From contig NZ_CP031969.1 of NCBI RefSeq assembly GCF_003443735.1, positions 8,618,001 through 8,682,000 on the forward strand: a stretch of DNA of 64,000 nucleotides. The letters are read 5' to 3'. The position numbers and the translations under genes are program-made. Shown in pieces: positions 39,408 to 47,418 of the stretch. Source of the DNA: Streptomyces sp. CC0208. Its GTDB lineage: Bacteria; Actinomycetota; Actinomycetes; Streptomycetales; Streptomycetaceae. Each line of letters opens with the position of its first letter. Positions within the stretch are counted from its first letter, which is position 1. Below the pieces are notes generated by a model. It ran no database searches. It was not told where the DNA came from and worked only from the letters and a program-made list of their open reading frames with translations.

Positions 39408-40421
39408 TCAGCCGGGGAAGCGTCCCGTGGACCGCAGCAGCCAGCGGCGTTCGGCGTAGGCCAGGTCGTCGCGCCACAACCGCGCCGCCCCGGCCCTCAT
39501 CAGGCGGCGCACCACGGGGGCCGCCGCGCGGGCCGCGGCGAAGCCGGGACGCGCGGAGGAGGCCACGACCGCCTCGACGACGGCGGTGCGCGGCCGGCCC
39601 AGCTCGTCCGGACCGAGCGGGGTCGCGTGCGTCTCGACCACGGAGCCCCGGCCCTCGCCCTCGGTGATGCGCATGAGCACCGTCCGCGGTCCGGGCGTGG
39701 TGAAGACGGCCCGCACCGGCACGACGAACCGCCCGGCGACCTTGAAGGAGACGTCCACCGTGAACCCGTCCTCACCCGCCCCCTCGGCGACGGGAGTGCC
39801 GACCACGGTCAGGTCGACGAAGGAGTACGGATGGAACCAGGCCCCGTGCCAGGGGTCCAGCCGGTTCGCCACCACGTCCTCCGGCTCGCAGATCCCCACC
39901 CCGGTGTAGACGGCGGCGACCGAGCGCGACAACTGCGGCCGGGGCGGGACGACCGGCGCCGGTGTCGGCGGTTCACCGCCCACCTGGTCCAGGCGGACCC
40001 ACACCAGCACACCGTCGTCGTGCACGGGCAGCGGCTCCCAGCCGGCGAACGGCCCGCCGTCCAGGGCCAGTCCGTGCCAGTGGCACACGAGGGTCCCGCA
40101 GCGCACGGGACTGTCGGCGAGCGGTGCTCCCAGGTGCGGGCAGATGCCGGGACCCGCCACCGGCCGCCCGTCGGCGGTGCGCCACACCACCAGTTCCTGT
40201 CCGGCCACCGTGGCGGACAGCGGTCGGTCGGCGCGAACCTCCCGGCTTGCACCGACGGCGTACCAGTTGCCGGACGGCCGGGCCTGGGCCCGCTTCAGCG
40301 CCTCGGCGATCAGAGCAGGCCGGGCCTGCCGCCATGTCGGTTGCTGCTTGTCCCACCGCACAGGCCGGCGTCGCAGGGAAAGCGCGTGGCGGGCACGGCC
40401 CGCAGGTCGCCGCGGCTTCAT
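39408..40421 (-). CDS. Rieske non-haem iron oxygenase-like protein of the crt operon (DUF5914)
   Basis: 337 residues, overlapping crtB by ATGA. The Rieske cluster is C94-x-H96 (ICPHLG) and C113-x2-H116 (VCHWHG). In the C-terminal domain NRLDPWHGAWFH supplies D189-x2-H192-x4-H197, the pattern of a mononuclear iron site in Rieske oxygenases. A DUF5914 C-terminal region follows. As the last gene of the leftward crt operon it is a good candidate for oxygenating carotenoid end rings or an intermediate. That role is inferred from context. It replaces the crtV methylesterase gene found in the classical streptomycete arrangement. Confidence 0.82.
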   Translation of the reverse strand: MKPRRPAGRARHALSLRRRPVRWDKQQPTWRQARPALIAEALKRAQARPSGNWYAVGASREVRADRPLSATVAGQELVVWRTADGRPVAGPGICPHLGAPLADSPVRCGTLVCHWHGLALDGGPFAGWEPLPVHDDGVLVWVRLDQVGGEPPTPAPVVPPRPQLSRSVAAVYTGVGICEPEDVVANRLDPWHGAWFHPYSFVDLTVVGTPVAEGAGEDGFTVDVSFKVAGRFVVPVRAVFTTPGPRTVLMRITEGEGRGSVVETHATPLGPDELGRPRTAVVEAVVASSARPGFAAARAAAPVVRRLMRAGAARLWRDDLAYAERRWLLRSTGRFPG

Positions 40422-41425
40422 GCGATCCTCCGCATAGGTGATGACATGTCGGTGGCCGTGCCCGGCGAAGGGGCTGCCCGGTCCCCGGCCGTCCCGTGCC
40501 GCAGTCGCGCCGCGGCCACCCGGACCAGGCCGTCGAGGGCCACGGCAGCACGGCGGTGTCCCGGGACCACGGCTCGGCGCTGCACCGAGCGGTACCCGTC
40601 GGCGGCGACCGCGTCCAGGATCGCGCCGTACAGGACGAACGCGGTGCGGATGCACGGGCGCGAGACCGGGTCGAGCATGGCCAGCCCCGGGGCGGCCTCA
40701 CGGTAGAGCGCGCGCGTGAGCCGCTCGAACTCCCGCAGGGCGGCGGTGATCCGGCGGTCGGGGCGTCCGGTGGCCCGGCTCCAGCGCAGCAGCCGCCGGT
40801 CGACGCCGTGTGCGTCCAGCAGGTCGGCGGGCAGGTAGACGCGGCCGCGGTCGAGGTCCTCGCCCACGTCCCGCAGGAAGTTGGTCAGCTGGAACGCCAC
40901 ACCCAGGGCCGCCGCGTGCGGTGCGGCCTCCTCGCGCGGGACGACCGTGCCGAGCACCGGCAGCATCTGCAGGCCGATCACCTCCGCCGAACCGTAGGTG
41001 TAGGTGCGCAGGTCGGCGTAGGTGGCATAGCCCGTGATGTCGAGGTCGGCGCGCATCGCGGTCATGAAGTCGGCGAAGTGGCGGTGGTCGATGGCGTAGC
41101 GCAGCGCGGTGTCGGCCAGGGCGCGGACGACCGGTTCGGCGCTGTCGCCGGTGCGCAGTCCCGCCTCCAACTGGTGCTGAAGCAGGGTCAGTTGTTCGGC
41201 CCGCTCGGCAGTGGTGATCGTACCGTCGAGGGTGTCGACGATGTCGTCGGCCCAGCGGGCGAAACCGTACAGGGCGTGCACGGCCGGCCGGCGGGCCACC
41301 GGGAGCAGTCGGGTGGCGAGAAAGTACGTCTTGCCGTGCCGGGCGTTCAGCCGCCGGCACCGGGTGTACGCCTGCCGCAGCGCCGGATCGGTGACGCCGG
41401 CCGCGTCGAGTTCACGGTCGGTCAT
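40418..41425 (-). CDS. crtB: phytoene synthase
   Basis: 335 residues. Squalene/phytoene synthase motifs are present: YFLATRLLP, the first aspartate-rich RWADDIVDTLDG and the second QLTNFLRDVGEDLDRGRVYLP. YTYGSAEVIG lies between them. It condenses two geranylgeranyl diphosphates to phytoene via prephytoene diphosphate. ATGA overlaps with crtI upstream and with the Rieske gene downstream indicate coupled translation. Confidence 0.95.
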   Translation of the reverse strand: MTDRELDAAGVTDPALRQAYTRCRRLNARHGKTYFLATRLLPVARRPAVHALYGFARWADDIVDTLDGTITTAERAEQLTLLQHQLEAGLRTGDSAEPVVRALADTALRYAIDHRHFADFMTAMRADLDITGYATYADLRTYTYGSAEVIGLQMLPVLGTVVPREEAAPHAAALGVAFQLTNFLRDVGEDLDRGRVYLPADLLDAHGVDRRLLRWSRATGRPDRRITAALREFERLTRALYREAAPGLAMLDPVSRPCIRTAFVLYGAILDAVAADGYRSVQRRAVVPGHRRAAVALDGLVRVAAARLRHGTAGDRAAPSPGTATDMSSPMRRIA

Positions 41426-42960
41426 ACCGGCCTCCCTTCCCGGGATGCGCGTACGGCGGGGCGCGGCCGGCCGGGGCGGGCACCGCCGGTGATGCGGGCC
41501 GCGGCGAGCTTGCCCGACAGCAGGACGGTCGGCACGCCGACGCCGGGGGTGGTGCCGCACCCGGCGAGCACCGCGTTGACCGTGCCGCGCACCAGGTTGC
41601 GCGGCCGGAACGGCCCGGTCTGCGCGAAGGTGTGGGCGGCGGAGAAGGGCGAGCCGGCCGCATGGCCCTGGGCCTGCCAGTCGGCCGGAGTGACCAGGCA
41701 CTCCTCCTCGACGGCGGCGGCGAGGCCGTCGAGGCCGCGCCGTTCCAGTTCCGTGAGCAGGCTGTCGCGGTAGCGCGGGCCCAGTTCGCTCCAGTCGGCC
41801 GCGTCGGGGCCGAGGGAGGTGTTCGGGCAGGGGGCGAGGATGTAGTGCAGGTGGCGTCCGGGCGGGGCGAGGCTCGGATCGGTGGCGGTGGGGCGCGTGA
41901 CGAGCAGGGACGGGTCGCTCATCAGGCGGCCGCTCTCCGTCAGTTCGCGGAACGTCCGCCGCCATGCCGCGCCGAACGAGATGGTGTGGTGGGCCAGCCC
42001 GGGCCAGGTGCGGTCGGTGCCCACGTGCAGGATCACGGCGGACGGCGAGAACCGCAGACCCACCGGCCGCCTCGGGGCGCGGCCCAGCAGCCGGTAGGTG
42101 ACGGGCAGGTCGGGGGTGAGGACGACGGCGTCGCAGGCGATCCGGTCGGTGTCGGTGACCACGGCCGTGATCCGTTCCCCGGAGCGCTCCAGGCGCGTGA
42201 CCGGCTGCCCGAAGCGCAGGTCGGCCCCCGCGTCCGCGGCGGCGTCCGCCATCGCCCGGGGCAGGGCGTGCATGCCCCCGCGCGGGAACCAGACGCCGGC
42301 CACCGTGTCCATGTACGCGATGACGGCGTACGCGGCCAGGGCGCGTTCCGGTGCCACACCCGCGTACAGGGACTGGAAGGAGAAGACGCGCCGCAGCCGC
42401 TCGTCGTGCAGGAAGCGTCCGATACGCGCGTCCAGACGCCCGAACCCGCCGAGGGCGGCCAGGCGTGCGAGGTCGGGATGGAGCAGTTGCAGGGGCGAGT
42501 CGAAGTCGGCGTCGATGAAGCGCCGCATCTGGACCCGGTAGAGCCGTTCCAGCCAGGCGCGCAGCCGACGGTATCCGGCGGCCTCGCGGGCCCCGGCGAA
42601 GCGCTCGATCTCCGCCTCCATAGCCGCGGCGCCGGTGTGGACGTCCAGCGTGCTGGCGTCGGCGAACCGGGCCCGGTAGGCCGGGTGCAGCGGCACCAGC
42701 TCGACCCGGGCGTCCAGGCTGTCGCCCACGGCGGCGAACGCCTCGTCCGCCAGGTGGGGCATGGTCAGTACCGTGGGTCCGGTGTCGAGGTGGTAGCCGC
42801 CGCGGACCGTCCGCCCGGCACGTCCACCGGGTGACGCCTCGCGCTCCACCAAGGTCACCCGGCGTCCGGCGCCGAGCAGATGCAGGGCGGCCGACAGTCC
42901 GGACAGGCCGGCGCCGACCACCACCACATGGTCGGTGCGCCCGGGAACGGTACGGGTCAT
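41422..42960 (-). CDS. crtI: phytoene desaturase
   Basis: 512 residues from ATG 42960, which overlaps the crtE stop. HVVVVGAGLSGLSAALHLLG is the FAD-binding fold and GGRAGRTVRGGYHLDTGPTV the CrtI N-terminal signature. The C-terminal GCGTTPGVGVPTVLLSGKLA block is characteristic of bacterial phytoene desaturases. It converts phytoene to lycopene at the membrane. Length matches the family. Confidence 0.95.
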   Translation of the reverse strand: MTRTVPGRTDHVVVVGAGLSGLSAALHLLGAGRRVTLVEREASPGGRAGRTVRGGYHLDTGPTVLTMPHLADEAFAAVGDSLDARVELVPLHPAYRARFADASTLDVHTGAAAMEAEIERFAGAREAAGYRRLRAWLERLYRVQMRRFIDADFDSPLQLLHPDLARLAALGGFGRLDARIGRFLHDERLRRVFSFQSLYAGVAPERALAAYAVIAYMDTVAGVWFPRGGMHALPRAMADAAADAGADLRFGQPVTRLERSGERITAVVTDTDRIACDAVVLTPDLPVTYRLLGRAPRRPVGLRFSPSAVILHVGTDRTWPGLAHHTISFGAAWRRTFRELTESGRLMSDPSLLVTRPTATDPSLAPPGRHLHYILAPCPNTSLGPDAADWSELGPRYRDSLLTELERRGLDGLAAAVEEECLVTPADWQAQGHAAGSPFSAAHTFAQTGPFRPRNLVRGTVNAVLAGCGTTPGVGVPTVLLSGKLAAARITGGARPGRPRPAVRASREGRPV

Positions 42961-44270
42961 CGGCCGGCCCCCTCGCCGGTGGTCGGCACGGACCGGGAGA
43001 GGGGGGCCGCGTCGGCGGCCACGCCGCTCGCGGAGCGCAGCAGCATGCGCAACTGCCTCGTGGGCTCGGGTTCGAGGGCCGCCGTGTCCAGATGGCGCAC
43101 TCCCTGGACCATCAGCCGGTGGATCTTCTCCTCCACGGTGTCGCGTGCGCCGGTGGACACGAACACCTCGCGCACCGCGGCGAGTTCGGCGTCGGAGGCA
43201 TCCGCACGGCCGAGTGTGTCGCGCAGCAGGTCCTGGGCGTGTCGGTCGCCCGAGGTGTCGGCCCGCACCTGTGCGACGGCGGCCAGGTAGGTGGGTTTGC
43301 CGCCGCGGATGTCGCCGCCCGCGGGCTTGCCGGTGTCGCGCGGATCCCCGAAGGCGTCGAGGAGGTCGTCGCGCAGCTGGAAGGCCAGCCCGACGCAGCC
43401 GCCCGCCGAGCACAGGGCCCGAGTGGCGGCCGGCCCGGCGTCGGCCAGCGCCGCCCCCAGCGCGAGCGGGCGTTCCACGGAGTACCGGGCGCTCTTGAGG
43501 CGGGCGGCGCGGATCGCCCGGGCCGGAGAACGCGCCGAGGTGGCCTCACCCTGCACGTCCAGGTACTGCCCGGCCACCATCTCCATGCGCAGGGCACTCC
43601 ACAGGTCTCGGACGTGCCGCGCGGTGGGGCGCGGCATCTCGGTGTCCGCCACCACGTCGTCCGCCCAGGCCAGGGCCAGGTCACCGGCGAGGATCGCGGC
43701 GGCCTCGCCGAGGCGCTCGCCGCGCCGCGCGCCGCACGCAGCCGCGTACTGGGCCGCCACGTCGACATGCAACGACGGTCGTCCGCGGCGCAGTCGCGCG
43801 CCGTCCATCACGTCGTCATGGACCAGGGCACAGGTCTGGATGAGCTCCAGGGCGGCTCCGATCCGCAGCGCGGCGTGCGTCCGCCAGGGCTCGGCGCCGC
43901 CGCAGGCCCGCAGCGCCCACCACACGAGGCGGGAGCGGCCGAGTCCGCCGCCGCTCCGCGTGAAGCCGGCGACCCGTGCGGCCAGCTCCTCCCCGAAGAG
44001 CGGGTCGACGGCCTCCGCCGCGGCCAGGCGCTGGTCGAGCAGGTCGCCGAGCACGCTGCGCACCGCGTGGGTCACGTCCGCGTCCACGGCGCGCGGATCC
44101 TCGCCGTACGCCGAACGGGTGTCCGGCGGGGAGGCGCGTTGATGATCACCCCGGCCGCGGTCCGTCCCCTCGGCCGTCCGGCGGGCGGGAGCGGGGGAGA
44201 CCTGCTCGGCGGTCGGGTGCGCGCAGGGACTCCGGTCCGCGCGGTGGTCCTTTGCCACGGTGGAGCTCAT
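42957..44270 (-). CDS. crtE: geranylgeranyl diphosphate synthase
   Basis: 437 residues from ATG 44270, 5 bp after GAGGGG; the frame is open much further upstream but without supporting signals. The first aspartate-rich motif is in LVHDDVMDGARLRRGRPSLH and the second in FQLRDDLLDAFGD. The N-terminal ~75 residues are Arg/Asp-rich and not part of the polyprenyl synthase fold, which makes it longer than typical. It makes the C20 precursor for crtB. The start overlaps a short upstream ORF by ATGA. Confidence 0.93.
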   Translation of the reverse strand: MSSTVAKDHRADRSPCAHPTAEQVSPAPARRTAEGTDRGRGDHQRASPPDTRSAYGEDPRAVDADVTHAVRSVLGDLLDQRLAAAEAVDPLFGEELAARVAGFTRSGGGLGRSRLVWWALRACGGAEPWRTHAALRIGAALELIQTCALVHDDVMDGARLRRGRPSLHVDVAAQYAAACGARRGERLGEAAAILAGDLALAWADDVVADTEMPRPTARHVRDLWSALRMEMVAGQYLDVQGEATSARSPARAIRAARLKSARYSVERPLALGAALADAGPAATRALCSAGGCVGLAFQLRDDLLDAFGDPRDTGKPAGGDIRGGKPTYLAAVAQVRADTSGDRHAQDLLRDTLGRADASDAELAAVREVFVSTGARDTVEEKIHRLMVQGVRHLDTAALEPEPTRQLRMLLRSASGVAADAAPLSRSVPTTGEGAGR

Positions 44271-44335
44271 GCCGTTCCCCTCGTCGAGATCCTCGAGATC
44301 CTCGAGATCCTCGTGATCAGAGCTGGCGTCGTCAT
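44267..44335 (-). CDS. 22-codon leader-like ORF upstream of crtE
   Basis: ATG 44335 opens a frame beginning MTTPALITRISRISRIS, with a repeated Arg-Ile-Ser unit encoded by 9-bp DNA repeats. Its stop overlaps the crtE ATG (ATGA), the same coupling used at every other junction of the operon. GAGG lies ~10 bp before the ATG. The frame also opens further upstream to 44455. Translation is inferred; it may be a coupling leader rather than a functional peptide. Confidence 0.4.
   Translation of the reverse strand: MTTPALITRISRISRISTRGTA
44286..44312. repeat. three perfect 9-bp tandem repeats (GAGATCCTC)
   Basis: GAGATCCTC is repeated exactly three times in tandem (44286, 44295, 44304), followed by a partial GTGATC. 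It lies just upstream of the crtE start, encodes the Arg-Ile-Ser repeats of the leader ORF, and could slip in copy number. Confidence 0.85.
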
Positions 44336-44417
44336 GACCGGTTCGCCTCGGGTGGCGAAGACGGATGCGGGGCGGCACGGTGAGGTCTGGATCCCGCGGG
44401 TGTGTGACCCACCCCTC

Positions 44418-44450
44418 CCGGGCCAATTCGATGCGAAGTCGATGCAAGTT
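44418..44450. promoter_or_regulatory. 11-bp tandem direct repeats between crtE and the sigma gene
   Basis: On the minus strand three contiguous 11-mers read AACTTGCATCG, ACTTCGCATCG and AATTGGCCCGG; the first two match at most positions, the third is degenerate. They lie 150-180 bp from crtE and 80-110 bp from the sigma gene. B12-dependent MerR-type CarH proteins are known to bind 11-bp direct repeats, and streptomycete crt clusters are controlled by the CarH homologue LitR. No litR gene is in the window, so assignment is inference. Confidence 0.45.
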
Positions 44451-44529
44451 GCCACCCCTGCGTGGAATCCGCACGGTGGAAGGGCCGCGGTCGCTCTCGG
44501 CGACCACCAGGCTCAGTGGAGGAGTGACG

Positions 44530-45117
44530 ATGACGACCGCACAGCGAACCGGCGGAGACATCGACGACAGCGATCTCGTGGCCGGCTTCCTCAAGGGGGA
44601 CGAGGCCTGCCTCACGGCCGTCCACCATCGGTGGGGTCCGCTCGTCCACGCCCTCGCCAGGCGCTCCCTCGGGGACGCGAGGGAGGCGGAGGACATCACC
44701 CAACTGGTGTTCCTCGCCGCGTGGCGGGGCCGCGCCGGATTCGCCCCGGACCGCGGCACCCTGCCCGGCTGGCTCACGGGCATCGCCCGCCGGAAGATCG
44801 CCGACGCGCTCGCCGCCCGCACCCGGCGCAACGAACTCGTCGCCGCCGCGGGCGCCCAGCTGCTCCTGCGGGCCGAGGACGAGGCCGCGCTGCCGGAGGC
44901 CGCCCTCGACCGTGTCCTGCTCGCCGAGGAGATGTCGCAGCTCCCGGCACCGCAGCGCCGGGTGCTCAACCTCGCCTTCTACGACGACCTCACCCAGACC
45001 CAGATCGCCGAACTCACCGGCTGGCCGCTGGGCACGGTCAAGAGCCACGCGCGCCGGGGCCTGCGCCGCCTCGCCGGGCGGCTCCGCCAGGACGCACTGG
45101 TCGAGTGCGCCGCGTGA
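44530..45117 (+). CDS. ECF-like sigma factor of the crt cluster (LitS-like)
   Basis: 195 residues from ATG 44530, 6 bp after GGAGGAG. Region 2 is seen in DLVAGFLKGDEACLTAVHHR and DAREAEDITQLVFLAAWRG. Region 4 is LPAPQRRVLNLAFYDDLTQT followed by QIAELTGWPLGTVKSHARRG. No region 3 is present, as in ECF factors. Its position, divergent from crtE and directly before crtY, matches LitS, which drives light-induced carotenogenesis in S. coelicolor. The LitR repressor and photolyase genes normally nearby are absent from this window. Confidence 0.85.
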   Translation: MTTAQRTGGDIDDSDLVAGFLKGDEACLTAVHHRWGPLVHALARRSLGDAREAEDITQLVFLAAWRGRAGFAPDRGTLPGWLTGIARRKIADALAARTRRNELVAAAGAQLLLRAEDEAALPEAALDRVLLAEEMSQLPAPQRRVLNLAFYDDLTQTQIAELTGWPLGTVKSHARRGLRRLAGRLRQDALVECAA

Positions 45118-45259
45118 CAACGACGCAGAACCGATGCATCTCATCGTCGCGACCGGTGTCACCCGCCGCACCGAACAGGTGACATCCGCATCCGGACGGG
45201 TACTGCGACCGGAATGTCGCCGCGGGGCACGGCGAAGGCGCGGAGGGAGGGACCCGGAC

Positions 45260-46453
45260 ATGCACGAGGCGGACGTCGCCATCATCGGAGCGGGAGCCGC
45301 GGGGCTGTCCCTGGCCCACCGCCTCTCCCGCCCCGCCCCCGGCGCGCGGCGCCCGTCCGTCGTCCTCGTGGACGCCCCGCCAGGACCGCTGCGGCCGCCC
45401 CGGCGCACCTGGTGCTTCTGGGAGAGCGGCCGCGGATCCTACGACGCCGCGGTCACCCGGTCGTGGCAGCGCCTGCGCGTCCACGGGCCCACGGGGGAGC
45501 CGATCGAGCACGACATCTCGCCCCTGCGCTACAAGATGATCCATTCGGACGACTTCGAGTCCCTGATCGAGCACGACCTCGACCGGAGCGGACAGGTCCG
45601 ACGCATCGAGGCGACCGTCGAGAGCGTCGAAGGGCTCTCGCAGGGTGCGCGGATCGACGTTCGCACGGCGGACGGGCACCGCGAGTTCGTGCGGGCCCGC
45701 TGGGTGTTCGACTCCCGGCCGCTGGGCAGCCTGCCCGCGGCCCGTACGACGCTGCTCCAGCACTTCCACGGCTGGTTCGTCCGCACCGGCCGCCCGGTCT
45801 TCGACCCGGCCCGCGTGGAGTTCATGGACCTGCGCACCCCCCAGCCCGCCAGGGGCCTCTCCTTCGGCTACGTCCTGCCCACCCGCCCGGACCAGGCCCT
45901 GGTGGAGTACACGGAGTTCTCGCCGGCCGTCCTCTCCCCGGACGCGTACGACCGGGCGCTGGACCACTACACCGGCACCGTGCTCGGCCTGGAGGACTTC
46001 GAGGTGACCGCCACCGAGACCGGGGTCATCCCGATGACCGACGCCAGGTTCGCCCGGCAGACGGGTGCGTCGGTCTTCCGTATCGGGGCGGCAGGCGGAG
46101 CCACCCGGCCCGCCACCGGCTACACCTTCGCCGGCGTGCAGCGCCAGACCGCGGCCGTCGCGGCAGCCCTGCGTCAAGGCCGACGGCCCGTGCCCCCCTC
46201 GCCCCACTCGCCCCGCGCCCGCGCCATGGACGCGGTCCTGCTGCACGCCCTCGACAGTGGCCTCGTGGACGGCGCGGACTTCTTCGCGCGGCTGTTCACG
46301 AGGATCCCCATGACCCGGCTCCTGCGCTTCCTGGACGGCGGAACACGCCCGCACGAAGAACTCGCCATCGGTCTGCGCACCCCCGTCCTGCCCATGCTGC
46401 GAGCCGCCGCGCAAGTGCCCCGGCTTCCCCGACGCCCCTTCCCCGGACCCTGA
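45260..46453 (+). CDS. crtY: lycopene beta-cyclase
   Basis: 397 residues from ATG 45260 after GGAGGGAGGG. VAIIGAGAAGLSLAHRLS is the FAD/NAD-binding start; RRTWCFWE matches the CrtY signature; GYTFAGVQRQTAAVAAALRQ is the C-terminal CrtY/CrtL block. It cyclises lycopene to beta-carotene, the substrate for CrtU. It follows the sigma gene by 142 bp, and a separate promoter there is likely. Confidence 0.92.
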   Translation: MHEADVAIIGAGAAGLSLAHRLSRPAPGARRPSVVLVDAPPGPLRPPRRTWCFWESGRGSYDAAVTRSWQRLRVHGPTGEPIEHDISPLRYKMIHSDDFESLIEHDLDRSGQVRRIEATVESVEGLSQGARIDVRTADGHREFVRARWVFDSRPLGSLPAARTTLLQHFHGWFVRTGRPVFDPARVEFMDLRTPQPARGLSFGYVLPTRPDQALVEYTEFSPAVLSPDAYDRALDHYTGTVLGLEDFEVTATETGVIPMTDARFARQTGASVFRIGAAGGATRPATGYTFAGVQRQTAAVAAALRQGRRPVPPSPHSPRARAMDAVLLHALDSGLVDGADFFARLFTRIPMTRLLRFLDGGTRPHEELAIGLRTPVLPMLRAAAQVPRLPRRPFPGP

Positions 46454-46508
46454 CCCGCGGTGCGGCCCGCGATCCCCGACTTCCCGACGACCCGTACCAG
46501 GAGGCAGC

Positions 46509-47240
46509 GTGACCGTGCTGCGTGACGCGGACCTGGCCGCCGCATTCGACCATGCGGCGCACCGCTACGACACACTCGTGGCCGCCAACCCCGGCTACCA
46601 CGCCCATCTGCGCCGCTCGGCACGCCGACTGGGCCTGCCCCACCCGGGCACCGGGCTGCGCGTCCTGGACCTCGGCTGCGGGACCGGCGCCTCCACCGCC
46701 GCGCTCGCCCGCGTGCTGCCCGACGCCGAGATCACAGCCGTGGACGCCTCCGCCGGGATGCTGGACCGTGCCATGGCCAAGCCGTGGCGGGGCAGGGTCA
46801 GGTTCGTGTGCGCCCCGGCGGAGGCGCTCGCCGAGGCGGGCGTGGAGGGGCCCTTCGACGCGGTGTTCGCCGCCTACCTCTTCCGCAACGTCGCCGACCC
46901 CGACGCCGTGCTGGACGCCGTCCACGACCTGTTGGCCCCGCACGGCCGGCTCGCCGTGCACGAGTACACCCTCAGCGGGCGCCCGCTCGACCGTGCCGTC
47001 TGGAGCGCCGTGTGCCGCGGCCTGGTGCTGCCCGTCGCCACCGCTCTCGGCGACGGCGACCTGTACCGCCATCTCTGGCGCAGCGTCGTCGACTTCGACA
47101 CCGTCGACCGCTTCACGGACCGCGTCCGGACCTGCGGATTCGACCACGTACGCGCTCTGCCCCTGCCCGGCTGGCAGACCGGCATCACCCACACCCTCGT
47201 GGCCCGCCGCGCCGCCCGTCCCGGCGGGAGCGGACGGTGA
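46509..47240 (+). CDS. crtT: class I SAM-dependent methyltransferase of the carotenoid cluster
   Basis: 243 residues from GTG 46509, shortly after AGGAGGC. LRVLDLGCGTGASTAALARV is motif I of SAM methyltransferases and ITAVDASAGMLDRAM motif II. The N-terminus AFDHAAHRYDTLVAANPGYH resembles UbiE-type enzymes. CrtT lies beside crtY and crtU in S. griseus and S. coelicolor, and its biochemical role is unresolved. The 3' end is duplicated downstream. Confidence 0.85.
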   Translation: MTVLRDADLAAAFDHAAHRYDTLVAANPGYHAHLRRSARRLGLPHPGTGLRVLDLGCGTGASTAALARVLPDAEITAVDASAGMLDRAMAKPWRGRVRFVCAPAEALAEAGVEGPFDAVFAAYLFRNVADPDAVLDAVHDLLAPHGRLAVHEYTLSGRPLDRAVWSAVCRGLVLPVATALGDGDLYRHLWRSVVDFDTVDRFTDRVRTCGFDHVRALPLPGWQTGITHTLVARRAARPGGSGR

Positions 47241-47418
47241 CCGCGATGGCGGTGGGTCCCGGCCGGGATCGGTGCGTCGTCCTCCTGCCTGGGCCGTCCA
47301 GGCAGGACGGCGTCACCCATCCGGTCGTGGTCCGCCGTGCCGTCCGGCCCGCCGGGAGCGGGCAGTGACCGCCACGACGGCGGGTCCCGGCCGGGACCGG
47401 CGTGCCGTTCTGCTGCCT
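47173..47418. repeat. 128-bp-period tandem duplication across the crtT-crtU junction
   Basis: About 118 bp at 47173-47290 (crtT 3' end plus following bases) is repeated imperfectly at 47301-47418 (into the crtU 5' end). Aligned without gaps at a 128-bp offset, most positions match. Both copies include a (C/A)GTGACCGC stop/start junction. The offset is not a multiple of three. Confidence 0.8.
47237..47368 (+). CDS. 43-residue ORF created by the crtT-crtU junction duplication
   Basis: GTG 47237 overlaps the crtT stop (GTGA) and the stop at 47366-47368 overlaps the crtU start at GTG 47365, so it is perfectly coupled on both sides. Its first half resembles the crtU N-terminus (VGPGRDRCVVLL) and its second half the crtT C-terminus (GVTHPVVVRRAVRPAGSG), as expected if it arose by tandem duplication. 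It probably serves only to carry ribosomes to crtU. Confidence 0.5.
   Translation: MTAMAVGPGRDRCVVLLPGPSRQDGVTHPVVVRRAVRPAGSGQ

Noticed and set aside
45198..45203. GGGTAC before crtY as a SigB-type -10 box
   Set aside because: No GNNTN at 14-16 bp upstream; an ECF-type promoter is more likely.
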